Shown here in pieces: positions 9,107-21,300 of a stretch of 64,000 bases of DNA. Numbering within the stretch: the first letter of the stretch is position 1; each line of letters opens with the position of its first letter. Below the pieces are notes generated by a model. The model was not told the origin of the DNA, searched no databases, and was given only the letters and a program-made list of their open reading frames with translations. The position numbers and the translations under genes are program-made. This DNA is from Macrocybe gigantea (Eukaryota; Basidiomycota; Agaricomycetes; Agaricales; Callistosporiaceae), in assembly GCA_011319805.1 (NCBI GenBank), contig SJRY01000252.1, positions 124,001 through 188,000 of the forward strand, given 5' to 3'.

Positions 9107-10415
9107 ATGATGATCCTACAAACTTCTCCTTTTTCTCATAAACTTGAGGATAGCGCACTTTCGCGGGGTACTGCGGAATTACTACACCCTTCGTCAATTC
9201 CTCTCAATTCATATCGTTCTTCCTCAGGCTCAACATCGGCGGCAAACAATGATTCATCTATGCACTTGAATTGGCCAATAAACTCTCAAGAACCAAGCCG
9301 GAATGTGTCTTTTGGACGTCGATCATTGTCTGACGCAAGTTCAGATTCCATATCGGACCCGGACGTTGCTTGGGATTTTCCGCTTCCTCCTTTGCTAGCT
9401 CCCTTTTTGCGAAGGGTGCATTCCTCGCCATTGTTCCATCAGGACGAAGCCGTAATCTCGAAGGATCGTCGAAGAAACGACCCCGCTAGGCCCTCGCATG
9501 CCGGTGAGATCAGCCACTCCACTTGTTGAACAGCGACAGGAGAAACCCAATAGGGCTCTGACCGAAGGCAGGTCGCTAGAACAATCGGGGTCGGAAAGAG
9601 TCAATGGGATAGCAGACGTTACTAGAAAGAACATTCCTGAGCCATCATTTGATTTTGCCAGCAGTACATCTTGCACACATCTTCGAGTCGATCATGGTAG
9701 AGCCGACGACTATCGCTCAATTCCAACTTCCGGAAGTAGGAGGGCCCTTGCCTCGCACAGACACAGTTTGTCTATCAATGGCACTGACCCCTTCTGGTTT
9801 GCCCAAAACTTCCAATTCGATCATCACCTCACCAACCAAACTTCGTCGGGCCCTCGAGGACGACGGTTCCGGTCCTACGATCCTCGAAATCAAGCTATAT
9901 ATGACGAACACTATGTTGAATCTCGCTGTATCCAGACTCTTGGAAGAACATCGGACTGGAATCCTACACGCACATTCCGTCATTTCGCCTCTGAGACGGA
10001 AGAGAGAGTGACAGGAGACGGCAGGTGTCCCTTTCAGCTAGGACCACATGCGCCGCGTATAGACGACAAGAGTTTCATGCCAACTTACGATAGTTGTCCC
10101 TCTATATCCATCAACCACAATCTTCTGACCAAGACCGGTCGATCAAACGTTGCGTCCACATACCACCTGAAGACCTGTAGATCACGCCCTCGAATCACAA
10201 AAAGTAAGTCATTCTCACAGGTGAACGGGTCGAGCATCCCGGCAACATCGACATTGCCTAAGTCATTCATCGATATTACTCCTGAAAAGTCGTCAAAACG
10301 CCAAAACAGTACGGACAAACATCGATTGAGATCGTTGTTGGCTAGGACAAGCGGGAAGATGTTTGAATGGAGCAAGAATCTCATCCGAAGTGGAAATCCA
10401 AAACAACGAAGATAG
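9107..10415 (+). CDS. Serine-rich protein of unknown function
   Basis: Two open frames overlap at 9498-9529. They join cleanly through an intron at 9504-9579 (GTGAGA donor, a CTGAC branch site, TAG acceptor), giving 410 aa. I do not recognise a family. The protein is polar and apparently disordered, rich in Ser, Arg and Pro. It has short basic patches (RRSLSD near residue 78, KSKSFSQ further on) and a basic C-terminus (SKNLIRSGNPKQRR). There is no signal peptide or membrane segment. An AG closer to the branch site exists but would break the frame, so the exact acceptor is uncertain. It runs convergently towards the P450 gene. Confidence 0.6.
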
Positions 10416-10567
10416 GCGATTTCTGGGTTGTACAAGTCTCGCCGAGAGTATGTTGTGAAACCAATTCCGCCGCCGATGTTAAATGTCGATGTTAAATTAA
10501 AGATCGTCCGTAAACCTATGTAATCATAATTGTATAGGCTGGGAATCGCGTGCCAACATATAGCATC

Positions 10568-12701
10568 CTAAGTGAGAGTTTTGGCATGCATTTCAGGAAT
10601 GGGTATACGCTTGACTACAAGAGGACATTGGCTGCCTGTCTTGTACTGGCCACTTATGTATGGCCTTGTCAGTACTCTGTCGTATAAATGAGCGTCTAGT
10701 AGGGTTCACGTTTTGTAGTACCTACACGTTCGCTTTGAAGATCTTCTGCCCAGTTGTATTGAATACGAAGTTGGTAAGCAAGATGTATAAAAAGGATTTA
10801 ATCTCAATCATGGAGAACCGCATTCCGATGCAAGACTAGATCAAGGTAAGCTCACTAATGCAGGCTTGACGACGTAACGTCTAGGACGTACACGAGGCCC
10901 AGCGGAGAATGTTAACATGTTTGCAAACAAACCAGGTAATTTCGAAGCCTCCTCCGGCAGATTATCCCAACGATCCGGGCTGTGAAAAGAAATTTTCTTT
11001 CAAAGCGAAGCGCAAGTCATTACTCTGGTGATGGACCTACTTGAATTCCCAAGCATCATCTCCCCAAAACTCTTTGTCGAGATTAAACCCCTCAACAGCC
11101 ACGTGGACGAAACTGCCCTTCGCTATCGATACGCTATGCTTCAACTCGCCAGTCTTACTATCCGGGACGGGATACATAATCGGAACCTCGTCATCTTGGG
11201 TGGCAACGCGTATCGACGAATGCACGGGAGGCACCAGGCGTAATGACTCCCGGACAACGTTATGCAAGTAGGGGAGATCGGATAACATGGTATACAGAGA
11301 TTGGATCTCTTCCTCGGTTAAGCTTAAAATATTTTCTGGTGGTGGCGCAACGGAGAACATCTCTTTACGTAGACGATCTTGTATATCGGGACGTTCGGCG
11401 AGTAGGAGTAACGTCCACGTGATGCTTAAGGAGGAGGTGTCGGATCCAGCGAACATGAATGTATTGACATTGTGTAGGATATCTTCATCAGATATTCTCT
11501 GCTCGACGGGAAGATCCACTGCTATGTTAGACCGCACTGAAAAGACAGAACCGGTCAGCTTGAGTCAAGCAACACACATGCATTGAAGCATACGCAGGAG
11601 GCTTAAAAGATCGCGGCCTGAAAGACTGTGTTCCCCCGTTGCAATCTTACGCTTCTTTTCGTGTATTAATTGACCAGCGACTCTGCGAATGACTTGCTGA
11701 CATCGTCGTACCGCGAGGACGGTGTTATCAGGCTGTTGGCGGCGATAAATGTGGTTGGCGAAAGTATGACAAGGGACAAAGGAGACGCGCACGAAAAGCG
11801 AGTTGATGGAAGGGAGATATATTCCCAGCATAGTTCTAAACATTCTGCCTTGAGATATCGCCACTTCAAACATTTCTTTGTAGGCAATGAACAGTTCGTT
11901 GGACTCGTCTTGAATGGCGTTGAAGTTGTAGTCGAACCCTTCCAAGAGTCGTCGCCGGAGCAACCGCTGAGAATGCCAAAAAACACATACCTGCCAGTCC
12001 GATGACATCAAACGTTGCGCGGCTGATCCAACGACAAACATCCAGCACTGAGCTATCATTTTGCTCGCATGACACCAGTCCATGCCACCTTTCTTTCAAC
12101 TCGATGCCTTTCCTAAAGACTACGGGAACAAGGGCCCGGAGATTTTGCATGGAAAAGGCAGGCGTGGCGACCCTACGTTGTCGGCGATGCATTTGACCTT
12201 CTGCGGCGAGCATTCCGCATCCAATAAGGCTGGTGATTAACCGGCGGGATTGCCATGGCTTCTGATATGTGGCCGAGTTTTTCAAGACGTGTGCCACGGA
12301 TACCGGATCCAGAGTCAAGAGCCGCTCGTCCCACTAGAAATAAATGAGCCACAGAGTGCAGTCATGGGATGTAAAGCACCTACTGGACCGACTCCGCGAA
12401 TACGAATGGATCGGCCGTACTTCCGCACCCATGAGTGATGTATTCTTGGCGAGAGAGATGGGCTAATGTTCGATGCATTCAGCGCATAAGACTAAGTACT
12501 AAGTGCTTCTCAGATGATATGGGCCCTCTGCACTCACTCTAAGACGGCACGTAGGTGGTTTCCAAAAAGACCATCGATCGGTGGTCCAGGTAAGCGATGC
12601 AAAGGATTTCTTCGGGTCGCTACGAAAAGCTTATGCACTGCGTATGCAACAACGCTAGAGAGAAGAACTAAGACGATTTCGAAGATGTGTGCGAAGGTCA
12701 T
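10568..12701 (-). CDS. Cytochrome P450 monooxygenase (557 aa, nine exons)
   Basis: Exons on the minus strand are 12538-12701, 12384-12462, 11991-12333, 11793-11938, 11594-11732, 11041-11536, 10892-10979, 10835-10676 minus the intron 10677-10725 (that is 10726-10835), and 10568-10676. Their summed length is an exact multiple of three. Features are an N-terminal membrane anchor (residues 1-25) with a proline hinge LPGPP, an oxygen-binding I-helix AGSDTSS, the K-helix ExxR (ESLR) and the heme-ligand loop FSAGPRSCIG with its cysteine, split from the rest by introns. It ends with KANVVLTRPY, typical of mushroom P450s. It acts at the ER with a P450 reductase; the substrate cannot be predicted. The promoter must lie in or next to the 3' end of the upstream gene, whose stop is only 82 bp away. 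Confidence 0.92.
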
Positions 12702-12782
12702 GAAGGATCATTCTCAAGTTTATGGTCCGGTATGAAAGACAATAGAGATACGATTTCCTATTCAGGTGAAATCCTCAGCTCC

Positions 12783-14001
12783 TCATTCTCCTCCCAAAGT
12801 CTCATACAATGTAACGAATTGTTTGACCGCCGATACTGTAGTGCACTCTGGTGGCGGAGGAAAGTCATTCAAGTTGACTGAAATGCTACTAGTCCCCGAA
12901 GTCGACACTGAGAGACTCGAGCAGCTTGGTTTCGTGACCACCAGATACGGCACTCGAGTGTCTGAAGCCGATAAAGAACATGACAAGTCAAGATCGTCCA
13001 CACAGTACTCGGATGAATTCTGGTGCCATTCTGCCGCGTGTCTATCCGTTTTTGACCCATGATTCGATTGGCTGACCTGCCAGGCGACTAAGACGCCTTT
13101 CTTGACCTTCACGCTCAAGCTTCGAGCCCGTCTGACTTCGAAAGTCATTTCGCAGGCGTCGTCATCGGTATCCGTGGCCGCATATCCGCCCTCGCTACTC
13201 AAAGATGTGACAGAAGATGTGGAGGAGCCTTCAAAAGGGAAATCTTCGATATCGCTGACATTGGTCTCCTGAGACACGTAGACGCATCCGAACCCTGGCG
13301 CGGCCGTTTTTTGACGTTATATTCGGGATGATCGTCATCTGTCGCCTCCGTGGAGATGTTTCTGGCCCGAGTCAAGAGGTTCGTTTGAGATCCGGAGTAC
13401 CAACACTGCGTAGACAACAAAGTGTTGGGTGTGCTCTCGCTCAAAGCTTGAGTTATATCCAACTCCTCCTTCTGACTATGGTCATGTGGATCTTGCCATT
13501 TGCTTGAAGGATTGTTCCATGGATACACCCGCTCCTTGCGTGCTTGAGATCCTCTAGGCTCCATCGGGTACAATTCGTTCTCGTCCACTGTTTTGGGCGC
13601 GTATCGGTATGGCATTTCGGCGGGGCAACCTCCTGGATTGCTTGGTCGAGCGCGTTTCCAATCAAGCGTTCCATTCGCGCACTGTCTACCATCTTCCGGT
13701 CAAGTTTCTGTCGTCCTTTCCTGCCGTTAGTCAAGCGCAACCGCAGTTGAGGGAAACACAAGAGCAGAATTGCGCCGAATATCACAGCCATGCCCAGGAC
13801 CGCGCTAACAACTATCCATGGGGCGGCTGAGCTGGATCGGAGAAGTGCGTGATTGCTATTGTGTTGAGGCACTCTCGTAGCATGCAGAGCAACTGTTGGC
13901 TGATAAACAAATGATTCGTCGACACGATCCTGGCCGTCCTGTTCCCCTGCCCATTTGTTGGTATGAGACGACGTCTCAATGGCAGCTGTTACCGAGGGCA
14001 T
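12783..14001 (-). CDS. Single-pass membrane protein, unknown function
   Basis: The protein starts with a Thr/Ser-rich, probably extracellular segment of about 75 residues without a clear signal peptide. One strong membrane span follows (WIVVSAVLGMAVIFGAILLL), then a basic stop-transfer stretch (RLRLTNGRKGRQ) and a long acidic, Ser-rich cytoplasmic tail. The layout resembles fungal single-span wall-sensor or mid2-like proteins, but I see no diagnostic domain. The frame breaks twice: near 13622-13625 (a run of four G on the plus strand) and near 13307-13312 (a run of six T). One extra base at each restores a continuous, plausible sequence; alternatively a 47-nt intron could explain the second. 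Both look like sequence errors. Confidence 0.6.
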
Positions 14002-14193
14002 GTTGGTGCAAAAGAATGAGCAAGACTGTCAAGGGTGACGCTCTTGTACCTTCATGAGTGGCTGACATGCTCCGCTCTACGGTTGGCTGACATGTCTATT
14101 TCCGCACGAAGTGCTCATTTATACAGATATATGTCAATACGTCGTCTGATAAATACAACAGCGATCCAGTCATATACACTAGTTCGTAGGTAG

Positions 14194-16564
14194 TCAAGAT
14201 AAAGCCTCTGATTGTGTGAAGACCTCCCTGATAGTTTCTAATTCATTTTGAAGCCTTTTATGCTCCAAGCTCAGTTTCGCTAGTTCCTCTGAATCCAACA
14301 GCTCCACATCTGCATCCGAGTCAGTAACTGAGCTGGTGCTCCCGACGTCTCCGTGTTTCAACAGATGGTCGATTTTGCTCTTTTGCGTGAGCAATTTCTG
14401 GAAAACAGTGATATACTCCAAATAAGACGCTCTATACCTTTCTCGCATTTCAGCGTGGTTAGAAGAAAGGGGTTGTTTCCCTCGTGGGGCCGAAGGTCGG
14501 CTACGAACGGCGCCAGCATTCGTTGGAGGGGTGGGTAACGCTACTGCTTTTGAAGCATGGTTAATGGGCAAGACTAATTTGCCTTCGTCTTCGGAGGAGG
14601 TATACACCGGCGGTCTCCGTGGCTTTGAACTACTCGTTCTTGTGCTCGTCCTAGATTTTGGGGACAAGGAAAGAAGGGCTGAGTCTTTGCTATCCCATGT
14701 CTCGGCGCTAGGCCGGCTGGAAGAAAGGTGCTCTTTCAGCATCTTCGGCAGTGATGTCTCCTGAGGCATAGTCGTTCTCGCAGGCAACAGGGAGAGTTCT
14801 GAATTTTTCTGGAGGTAGGCGCTGGTGTCCCTATTAGAGGTGGACGGGACGGACAATTCATTACCAGCTTTGCGTCTTTTAGCCGCTGGTGTCGCCTCTT
14901 CGTCGTCAACAGCTCTCTTCTTGCGGATCACTTTCCCACTGCCTTCCTTGGTCGGCGGCAGATCGTCATTCTTGGGTAGACTGCCTCTATAGTCCCTTGC
15001 GCGATCGTCCAAAGCATCTCTGTCAGAATCCGCGTCAGTTCGACGACTCTGTGAGATGCGCCGCACGGAGGCAGCATTTGTTTCCCGTTTGACAGATGAT
15101 AAAGACGACCTAGAGGGTAGCAAATTTCTTGCGTCTTTCTCTTCAACCTTGAGACGCGAATCAGTTTGGGATGGGATAAGACGAAGCGTTTCGCTAGGCA
15201 GCTCTGTTCGTCTGTTCTGAGGTGCAAATTTTCCCGCCTGATAGCCCGAGCCAGGAAGTTTTCGAGCAGGCGGCATAAGCTTTGCAGCTAATCGTGCTTG
15301 CGCATCCCTGCTTGTACCATTCGCAGCACTGGAGCTCGCAGACATTCTCTCGTCTTTCATCTGAACCGGAGCCTTCGGATCGGCCTTTGGCTTCGCCTTC
15401 CTTTCCTTCATCTCCCTCGTCGTCACACCTCGTTTGGGCGCGTCTAGCCTTGTAAGACGGGGAGCATTCCCTGCCTGATCGGTCCCTCGTGAGGTGCTCT
15501 TTGACGGGCTCGCTGTCGACGGAGAAGTAGATGCCTGCTGTTGAATATTCCGATATCGAACATGATCCCAGGCGGGATCACTCTCCGGTATGTGTAACGT
15601 CTGAAGAGCCCGCCGAGCAGCTCGTGCCATATTAGTTCTTTCATCCTCACTAAGCTTTGGCCATTCGTATGGCCGAACCTCCTTCCATGACTCTAACTTA
15701 AGACACCATGGTTTATTCTGGTTTTTGTCCGTGAGCACGGGTTGCGCCACCTAAAAAACTAGTGAGTTCATCATGAGCATGCTCCGTTATAATCGCACCT
15801 CTTCCAGCAAATCCAAGATCTCGCGCTGACCCGCGGCATCGCAATCCCGGCCTCCAATTAATCGAACGACTTGGTCTTGAGTGCGATTGCTGACGGCAAT
15901 GCAATGAATCAATCGACGACGTAATGGAATCGCATGTTCAGCTTTGATTGGCCGTGGAGGGACAGGAGATGAAGCTTTCGCATGGGAAGGAGGAGCTGGT
16001 GGGGGCGGTTTCGGTTGAAGAGTTTTTCGGAACATGGAAGGAGGTTGCCTTTTGCGCGACGGGGTCGGTATGATTTCCGAAGGAGCATTGATGAAAATAG
16101 TAGCCCTCTCCCGCTGTTTTGCAGCGTCCATGGTCTTTTCTCGAAGCATATCCTTGACTTTGTCGCCAAACTGCCTTTCAACTGTAAATTTACCGGTGAC
16201 GTTAGCGTAAAGCTTAAGTGAGAGCGATGGTTTTGCTGCGAGAGATGTCCGGAGGTAGAGCTCATGCGGCGTCTCCTCTTTCAGAGGCTGCATAGGAAAG
16301 AATGTATCGCCAATGTATATTCCCTGTAAATTCTGTGAGGTGTCCAGCGTTTGAACAGGTTAGAAGCAATGGTACCGGAGTATCGCCGAATTCGAATTTC
16401 ATCTGTGGTTGCTGCGCGGAGGAGTCCAGGGCATCAAGTGTCTCGGCCGACATTCGGACAATCATAGCTTGCTTTGGCTTCGACGGAGCAGTGTCACCCG
16501 GGCGGGAGTGCCCGAGGAGAGAGAGGGTAGTATTGGGTGGCAGGGGCATAGCGGCCACAGGCAC
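14194..16564 (-). CDS. RNA polymerase II elongation factor ELL-like protein (759 aa)
   Basis: Exons 16376-16564, 15799-16332 and 14194-15750 join in phase 0; the first intron is only 43 nt, with a CTAAC branch site. Residues from about 60 to 300 match the ELL N-terminal region. They end in a winged-helix-like stretch with LRRRLIHCIAVS, QREILDLLEEVAQ and SWKEVRPYEWPKLSEDER, which is characteristic of the family. A long basic/serine linker follows. The C-terminal 110 residues (MRERYRASYLEYITVFQKL and a late helix) resemble the occludin/ELL homology domain. ELL raises the catalytic rate of Pol II as part of (super) elongation complexes. The assignment rests on these motifs alone. Confidence 0.78.
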
Positions 16565-16971
16565 AAGTGTGGAGGAGAAGGTTGCGGGAGCCTGAGGGGG
16601 GACAAGGGAGGTGTTGAGTCACGTGAGGACCACAGGGCGGGTGTCGTCGTCAGAACTCTTGGGCTTGAGTCAAAAAAAAGCAGGTTCTGCTGCCGCTCAT
16701 CATCAGGCTTCCGTCATCGAAAGGAATGGCGTCGTTCTCGTTCACGTAGCATGCAGTTGACCCGGAATTGTATTCTGTCCGCAATACGCGGCCCCCACGT
16801 TCGTCAATCTGTCCACGTATCTCATAAACCTCGTGCGTCCGACTGAGTCTTCCGGTCCACGTTGGTCTTTTTCGTTTGCTCGTTATCTACCCTGAAGCTC
16901 TACGTTATCACGTTTGCTGTCGTACAAAAGGTGAGTTGAAACCTCGCTACCCCGACGCTATAGCCAAGCCG
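16565..16971. promoter_or_regulatory. Divergent promoter region, ELL / BTA1
   Basis: This is 407 bp between two divergent start codons, with the octamer TCACGTGA at 16619-16626. No coding potential was seen. Confidence 0.45.
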
Positions 16972-19900
16972 ATGGCGAGACTTTTCTTATCCGTGTTCAG
17001 CACCACACAACCGACCCACTCTGCCTTAATTTTGTTCTTTGTCGCTTTCTCTTTTGTCTTATATCGCTTCCTGAAACCTCAGCTCAAGTTTATATGGCAC
17101 TGCTTTTTGAGACCACTGGGAGCAGATGATCACCAGACACGCCTAGATGAGGTTGGGTGAATTTTTTCTTTTTTCGTCCGCATATTCAAACTTGATCGTT
17201 GTCCCCCCAGTTTTACAGGGGCCAGGCCGACATATATGACAAGACGCGTGCTGGTCTTCTGAGAGGCAGAAATACCATGCTTAGCCTCTCCGCCAGCCAT
17301 CTACGCATCATGCGTGCTTCTTCCCAGAGACTCGTTTGGGTAGACATTGGCGGTGGAACAGGTCTGCCATTCTTTACATGTCCCCGACAACATGTGTCGA
17401 GTACTTCCCCCGCTTAGGCTACAACCTTGAGTTGATGGACAAGTACCTCCCGATCTCGTCGTTCGATGCTGTTTATGTCATCGATCTGTGCGAGCCTCTG
17501 CTAGAAGTTGCTAGGAAGCGATGCGCTGCCCGTGGGTGGAAGAACGTTACCGTTTTGTGTCAGGATGCCAGCCAATTCACACTGCCGGAATGGACGAATA
17601 ACGAAGCGGTGAAAGGCAGTATTGGCTTCATCAGCATGAGCTATTCTCTGTCTATGGTATTTGTCTCGCTCATGGTCCATATAGCGTGCAATGACATGTT
17701 TGGTACACAGATCCCTGGTTACTATGCCTTGCTCGATAGGATTGATTACGTTTTGTCACCTCAGGATGGTTTGCTGGCTGTGGTTGATTTTTATACATCG
17801 GGGAGACAGTCCTCTCTTCACGACAGGACAATTGGTGGAATAAGCAAGGAATGTGGATGGCTGAGTCGATGGTTCTGGCAGATTTGGTTTGATTTCGATC
17901 ACGTGAGTTTTGGTCGTGGGACAACTGTCCTTGTCAAATTGACACCATCGTCAGATCTCACTGGGTCCCGCGCGTCGTTCATACTTGGAATACAAATTTG
18001 GCACTGTGAGTGATTTTCTTCGTCTTCCAGTAGGTCAATCGTTGATTCCTTCGTCAGATCAAGAGCTATAACGGGCGTAATCGGTTCATACTACCCTTTG
18101 TTGTCCGAATGTGCGTTTCAAATAGTGTTCCTATGCTTTCTTATCTGATCATCATTGCAGTCCGTATTATATCTGGCTTGGTCGACCTCGCTCTTGTGAC
18201 GTGGCGAAGGCTTGCCATGCTTTCGAGATCGAGGGAGGGAACCTGATCGGGAACTGTTCACCAACCTTGCCAACGAGCCAAGATGCCGAAGAATGCATCC
18301 CTGCTCTCAAAATTGGCGAACCAGCTTTGTCTCCTGAAATTAGGTCTTCGGCTCAACGAATTATCGATATCACCCCTCCTCTGAGTTCCTTTCATTATCA
18401 GATCCATAAAGTATTTTGCTGCTCATCTATTTAGTTCATCGTGTAACTGAAACTCCCTTCAGCCATGGCGCTTGCCTTACTATGAGAACCCTATTCACAA
18501 GGAGTTTAGGACGTTCATATACTCTTTTACATGGGTGGGAATGCCACGCCACGCGAGAGCTGCTTATATTGACCAGTTTATAGGAGGATCCATTTGAGGA
18601 CATGAGATATCTGAACTTGTCTCCCAATGACTCCATGTTCGTCATCACTTCTGCGGGCGACAACGCCCTCCACTACGCCGTTGAGAGGCAGCCTAAGCGG
18701 GTATGTCGTTTCTCGTGTGCTTGTTCGTCACCGTCCGCTGATTGGCCCCGGTCAATTAGATACACTGCGTTGATGTCAACCCATGGTATGAACATTATTC
18801 ATGAAACTCGCTTTGATATGAAGCTGAACAATGCCGAAGTCAAGGACACCTGCTAGAGTTGAAGCTGGCAGCAATTCAAAGCCTCGAATACGATGACTTC
18901 TTCGCGATGTTCGGAAACGGATATCATCCAAACTTCCGCCTACTTCTGGACTCCAAGATAGCGCCATATCTCTCCTCTGTCGCATACCAATTCTGGCGGC
19001 GAAATGACGAAGCTTTTTCATCTGCTTTCTATCTTCGCGGCTACAGCGGTTGGGCGCTGCGTTTGGCACGAGTAGTCTTCTCATTGGCTGGGGTAACTAA
19101 GGATGTCGAGGCGCTTTGCTCGTCCAACACGATCCAAGAACAGGAACGAATATGGAACACGAGACTGCGGCCCGTTCTTCTCAATCCCGTTGTGGTCGCA
19201 TTGTTGAAGAGCCCCGTATTTTGCTGGAATGCATTGGGCGTTCCCCTAAATCAGCGCCAAATGATTCTGGAGGAAGGTACTTTCTACGACTTTATCTGCC
19301 ACACCCTCGATCCATTGGCCTCGACTTATTTGTTCAAAACGGGCAATTACTTCTATCTGCTTGTATGTATAACGTCATTACTTTGCACTTCGCATGATCT
19401 TGATTCCTACAGGCCCTTCTGGGACATTATACGTCCGAATCATGCCCCTCTTACTTGACACGCTCCGGCTTCGAGGCATTGAAGATAGATAACTCAATTC
19501 GCTTGGACTCGTTCCGTCTTCACACAGACTTTATTGTAAAGTGGGCATGATTCATTCCTCACATGGTACGAGCTTTTGATGGTTCTTGTTCTTGGGCTAG
19601 CGTCCTTCGCGGTCTACCGGCGAACTCGCTTACCCGCGTGATCATTATGGACCATCTTGACTGGTTCTCACCTGGTTCAAACGATGTGATGCAGGAGGTG
19701 GCCGAGCTGAACCGGGTCGTTGCTTTGGGAGGATCGGTCCATTGGAGGTCAGCATCAAGAAAGCCGTGGTATAACGAAGTGTGAGTCCCTTGAGTTGTTC
19801 AAACTCTTGTGCATTCTGACTGCGTTTTCAGTTTCAAGCAGCAGGGCTTCAGTGTATCAGCCATTGCCGTTCGTGACGGAAAGAAAGCTATCGATAAAGT

Positions 19901-19995
19901 GAACATGTGAGTCGAGTTGGAATTACCAATTTTCCACACTTACAAAGTTGTTGTCAAGGTACGCGTCGTGTTGGTTGGCAATGAAAACTTTATAG
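16972..19995 (+). CDS. BTA1: Betaine lipid (DGTS) synthase, fused methyltransferase and aminocarboxypropyltransferase
   Basis: It makes diacylglyceryl-trimethylhomoserine from diacylglycerol and S-adenosylmethionine, a phosphorus-free substitute for phosphatidylcholine used under phosphate limitation. Fifteen exons (16972-17151, 17211-17361, 17418-17656, 17711-17902, 17955-18005, 18058-18110, 18161-18410, 18463-18534, 18584-18700, 18760-18785, 18840-19362, 19413-19540, 19601-19780, 19832-19906, 19959-19995) sum exactly to 757 aa. An N-terminal membrane span (residues 16-35) precedes the BtaB-like methyltransferase with VDIGGGTG and VYVIDLCEP. The BtaA-like half follows, with LPYYENP, SAGDNALHY, YLRGYSGW and IIMDHLDWF. 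The protein ends NMYASCWLA. The domain order matches fungal BTA1. No frame defect was seen. Confidence 0.94.
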
Positions 19996-20019
19996 TATGA
20001 ACCTCGTTCGTCATGACTG

Positions 20020-21120
20020 TCACGTTTTGATATGTTCTTCCAGATACGTCACGAATTTACTTGCTATCTGTTCCTCTGCCCAATCCACATCACCTTTTTC
20101 CGTCGTTCCTAGAGTAATGGCCCTTTTATGTACAGTGACAAACTGGCGTTTTAGTTTCTGTAGTTCCGCCAGCGACACGTTGCACGGGGGCAGGTTAATC
20201 TGCATCTTAAGAGTTCCGGAAATCGGCAGACTCAGCATCCCGCCTAATCCTGTTTGTGACGACATGATGGTTGATACCACGGCCGATGTAATCTGCTCCA
20301 AAGTATGCAATGCATCTGTTGGAGCTTTGACCACCTAAGAGATCAAGTTCCAGTCAGACTAGACTCAGACTTGTCATGCGCTCCGTACCGCCAAAGTTCC
20401 AGAATTGGGTGGTTTTACGGTCCCCTTCGTTATCGCAGCCCAGATGTTGTCCAGGGGCAGTCTCTCATCCGACCAGAAGACTGTGAACAAGGGCGAGTCC
20501 CATCTGACCATAGAGTTGGGCTCCTCGTATCTGAGAAATAAGTTTTCGAGGCTATTGGTAATGATTAGGACATTGCTTGATGATGGAGTAGGAATGAGCA
20601 CACGTTTCTGAAGAATATCTCATGTCACTTTCGCGCTGATTGTTCCATCCTCTACACATTTCGGGTGTGGCGACGACGTAAAGCTACAGATGAATCAGAA
20701 GCGAGTAACTTGCCGCTTCATGCGACCGACTCACTGTGCAAACACGAAGTTTCATTTCTCTCGCAGCGCAGTACAACTGGTACCGAAAACCCTTGATATA
20801 GTTCAGGGAGTCGACGATCAAGATGGTGTCAGACGCCATGAATCTCTGCACGGCGGTGAATAAGTTGCCCTTGCCGGTTTTTCTGTTCGACTGTCTGGAG
20901 GGATTTGAGCATCGCTATGTGTATTGAGGAGAAGTGAGCAAGATTAACCATCATAGGTGGATCGACTGATGCCGAGGGTGTTGTCTGAGAGTACGGTGAC
21001 TTGAGAGAGCGGCCCAGTATAGTCGGCTGCCTTAATACAGCCCTGGAGCGCATCAGAGAGCTGAGCGGCACGAAAGGACTTGCCAGCGGCGGGATAGCCG
21101 GAGATGGTGACGAGGGCCAT
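20020..21120 (-). CDS. KTI12: KTI12 homolog, Elongator-associated P-loop protein
   Basis: KTI12 is an ATP-dependent partner of Elongator, needed for wobble-uridine modification of tRNA. Exons 20949-21120, 20735-20894, 20604-20683, 20389-20551 and 20020-20334 give about 296 aa. The start MALVTISGYPAAGKS contains the P-loop. TVLSDNTLG, ILIVDSLNYIKGFRYQ and ATPEMCRGWN follow, all family hallmarks. Exon 2 needs one more base in the T5 run at 20878-20882 (plus strand) to stay in frame; with it, the exon phases downstream close exactly. The stop is 24 bp from the BTA1 stop on the other strand, so the transcripts must overlap at their 3' ends. Confidence 0.92.
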
Positions 21121-21300
21121 GGGAGTTGAGGGCAACTTGTTGTCATAGCTGCTGCTGCGTGACATGACTAAACTGGGCGACATCGCCGATCCTTGGCACC
21201 GCCGTTCACTTCCTTCCCTTTCTCCACCCTTCATCCTGGCCAGACCGTCGCTCAGCGAGCTGCAGTCTGCACTCCCCTCGTTTCACCCGACACCCCCAGC

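Noticed and set aside
9107..10415. Two separate genes at 9107-9529 and 9498-10415
   Set aside because: A consensus intron with a CTGAC branch site joins them exactly in frame, and both parts have the same composition.
20829..21146. Alternative frame across KTI12 exons 1-2 as the real protein
   Set aside because: The KTI12 reading gives conserved motifs on both sides and correct phases downstream once one base is added.
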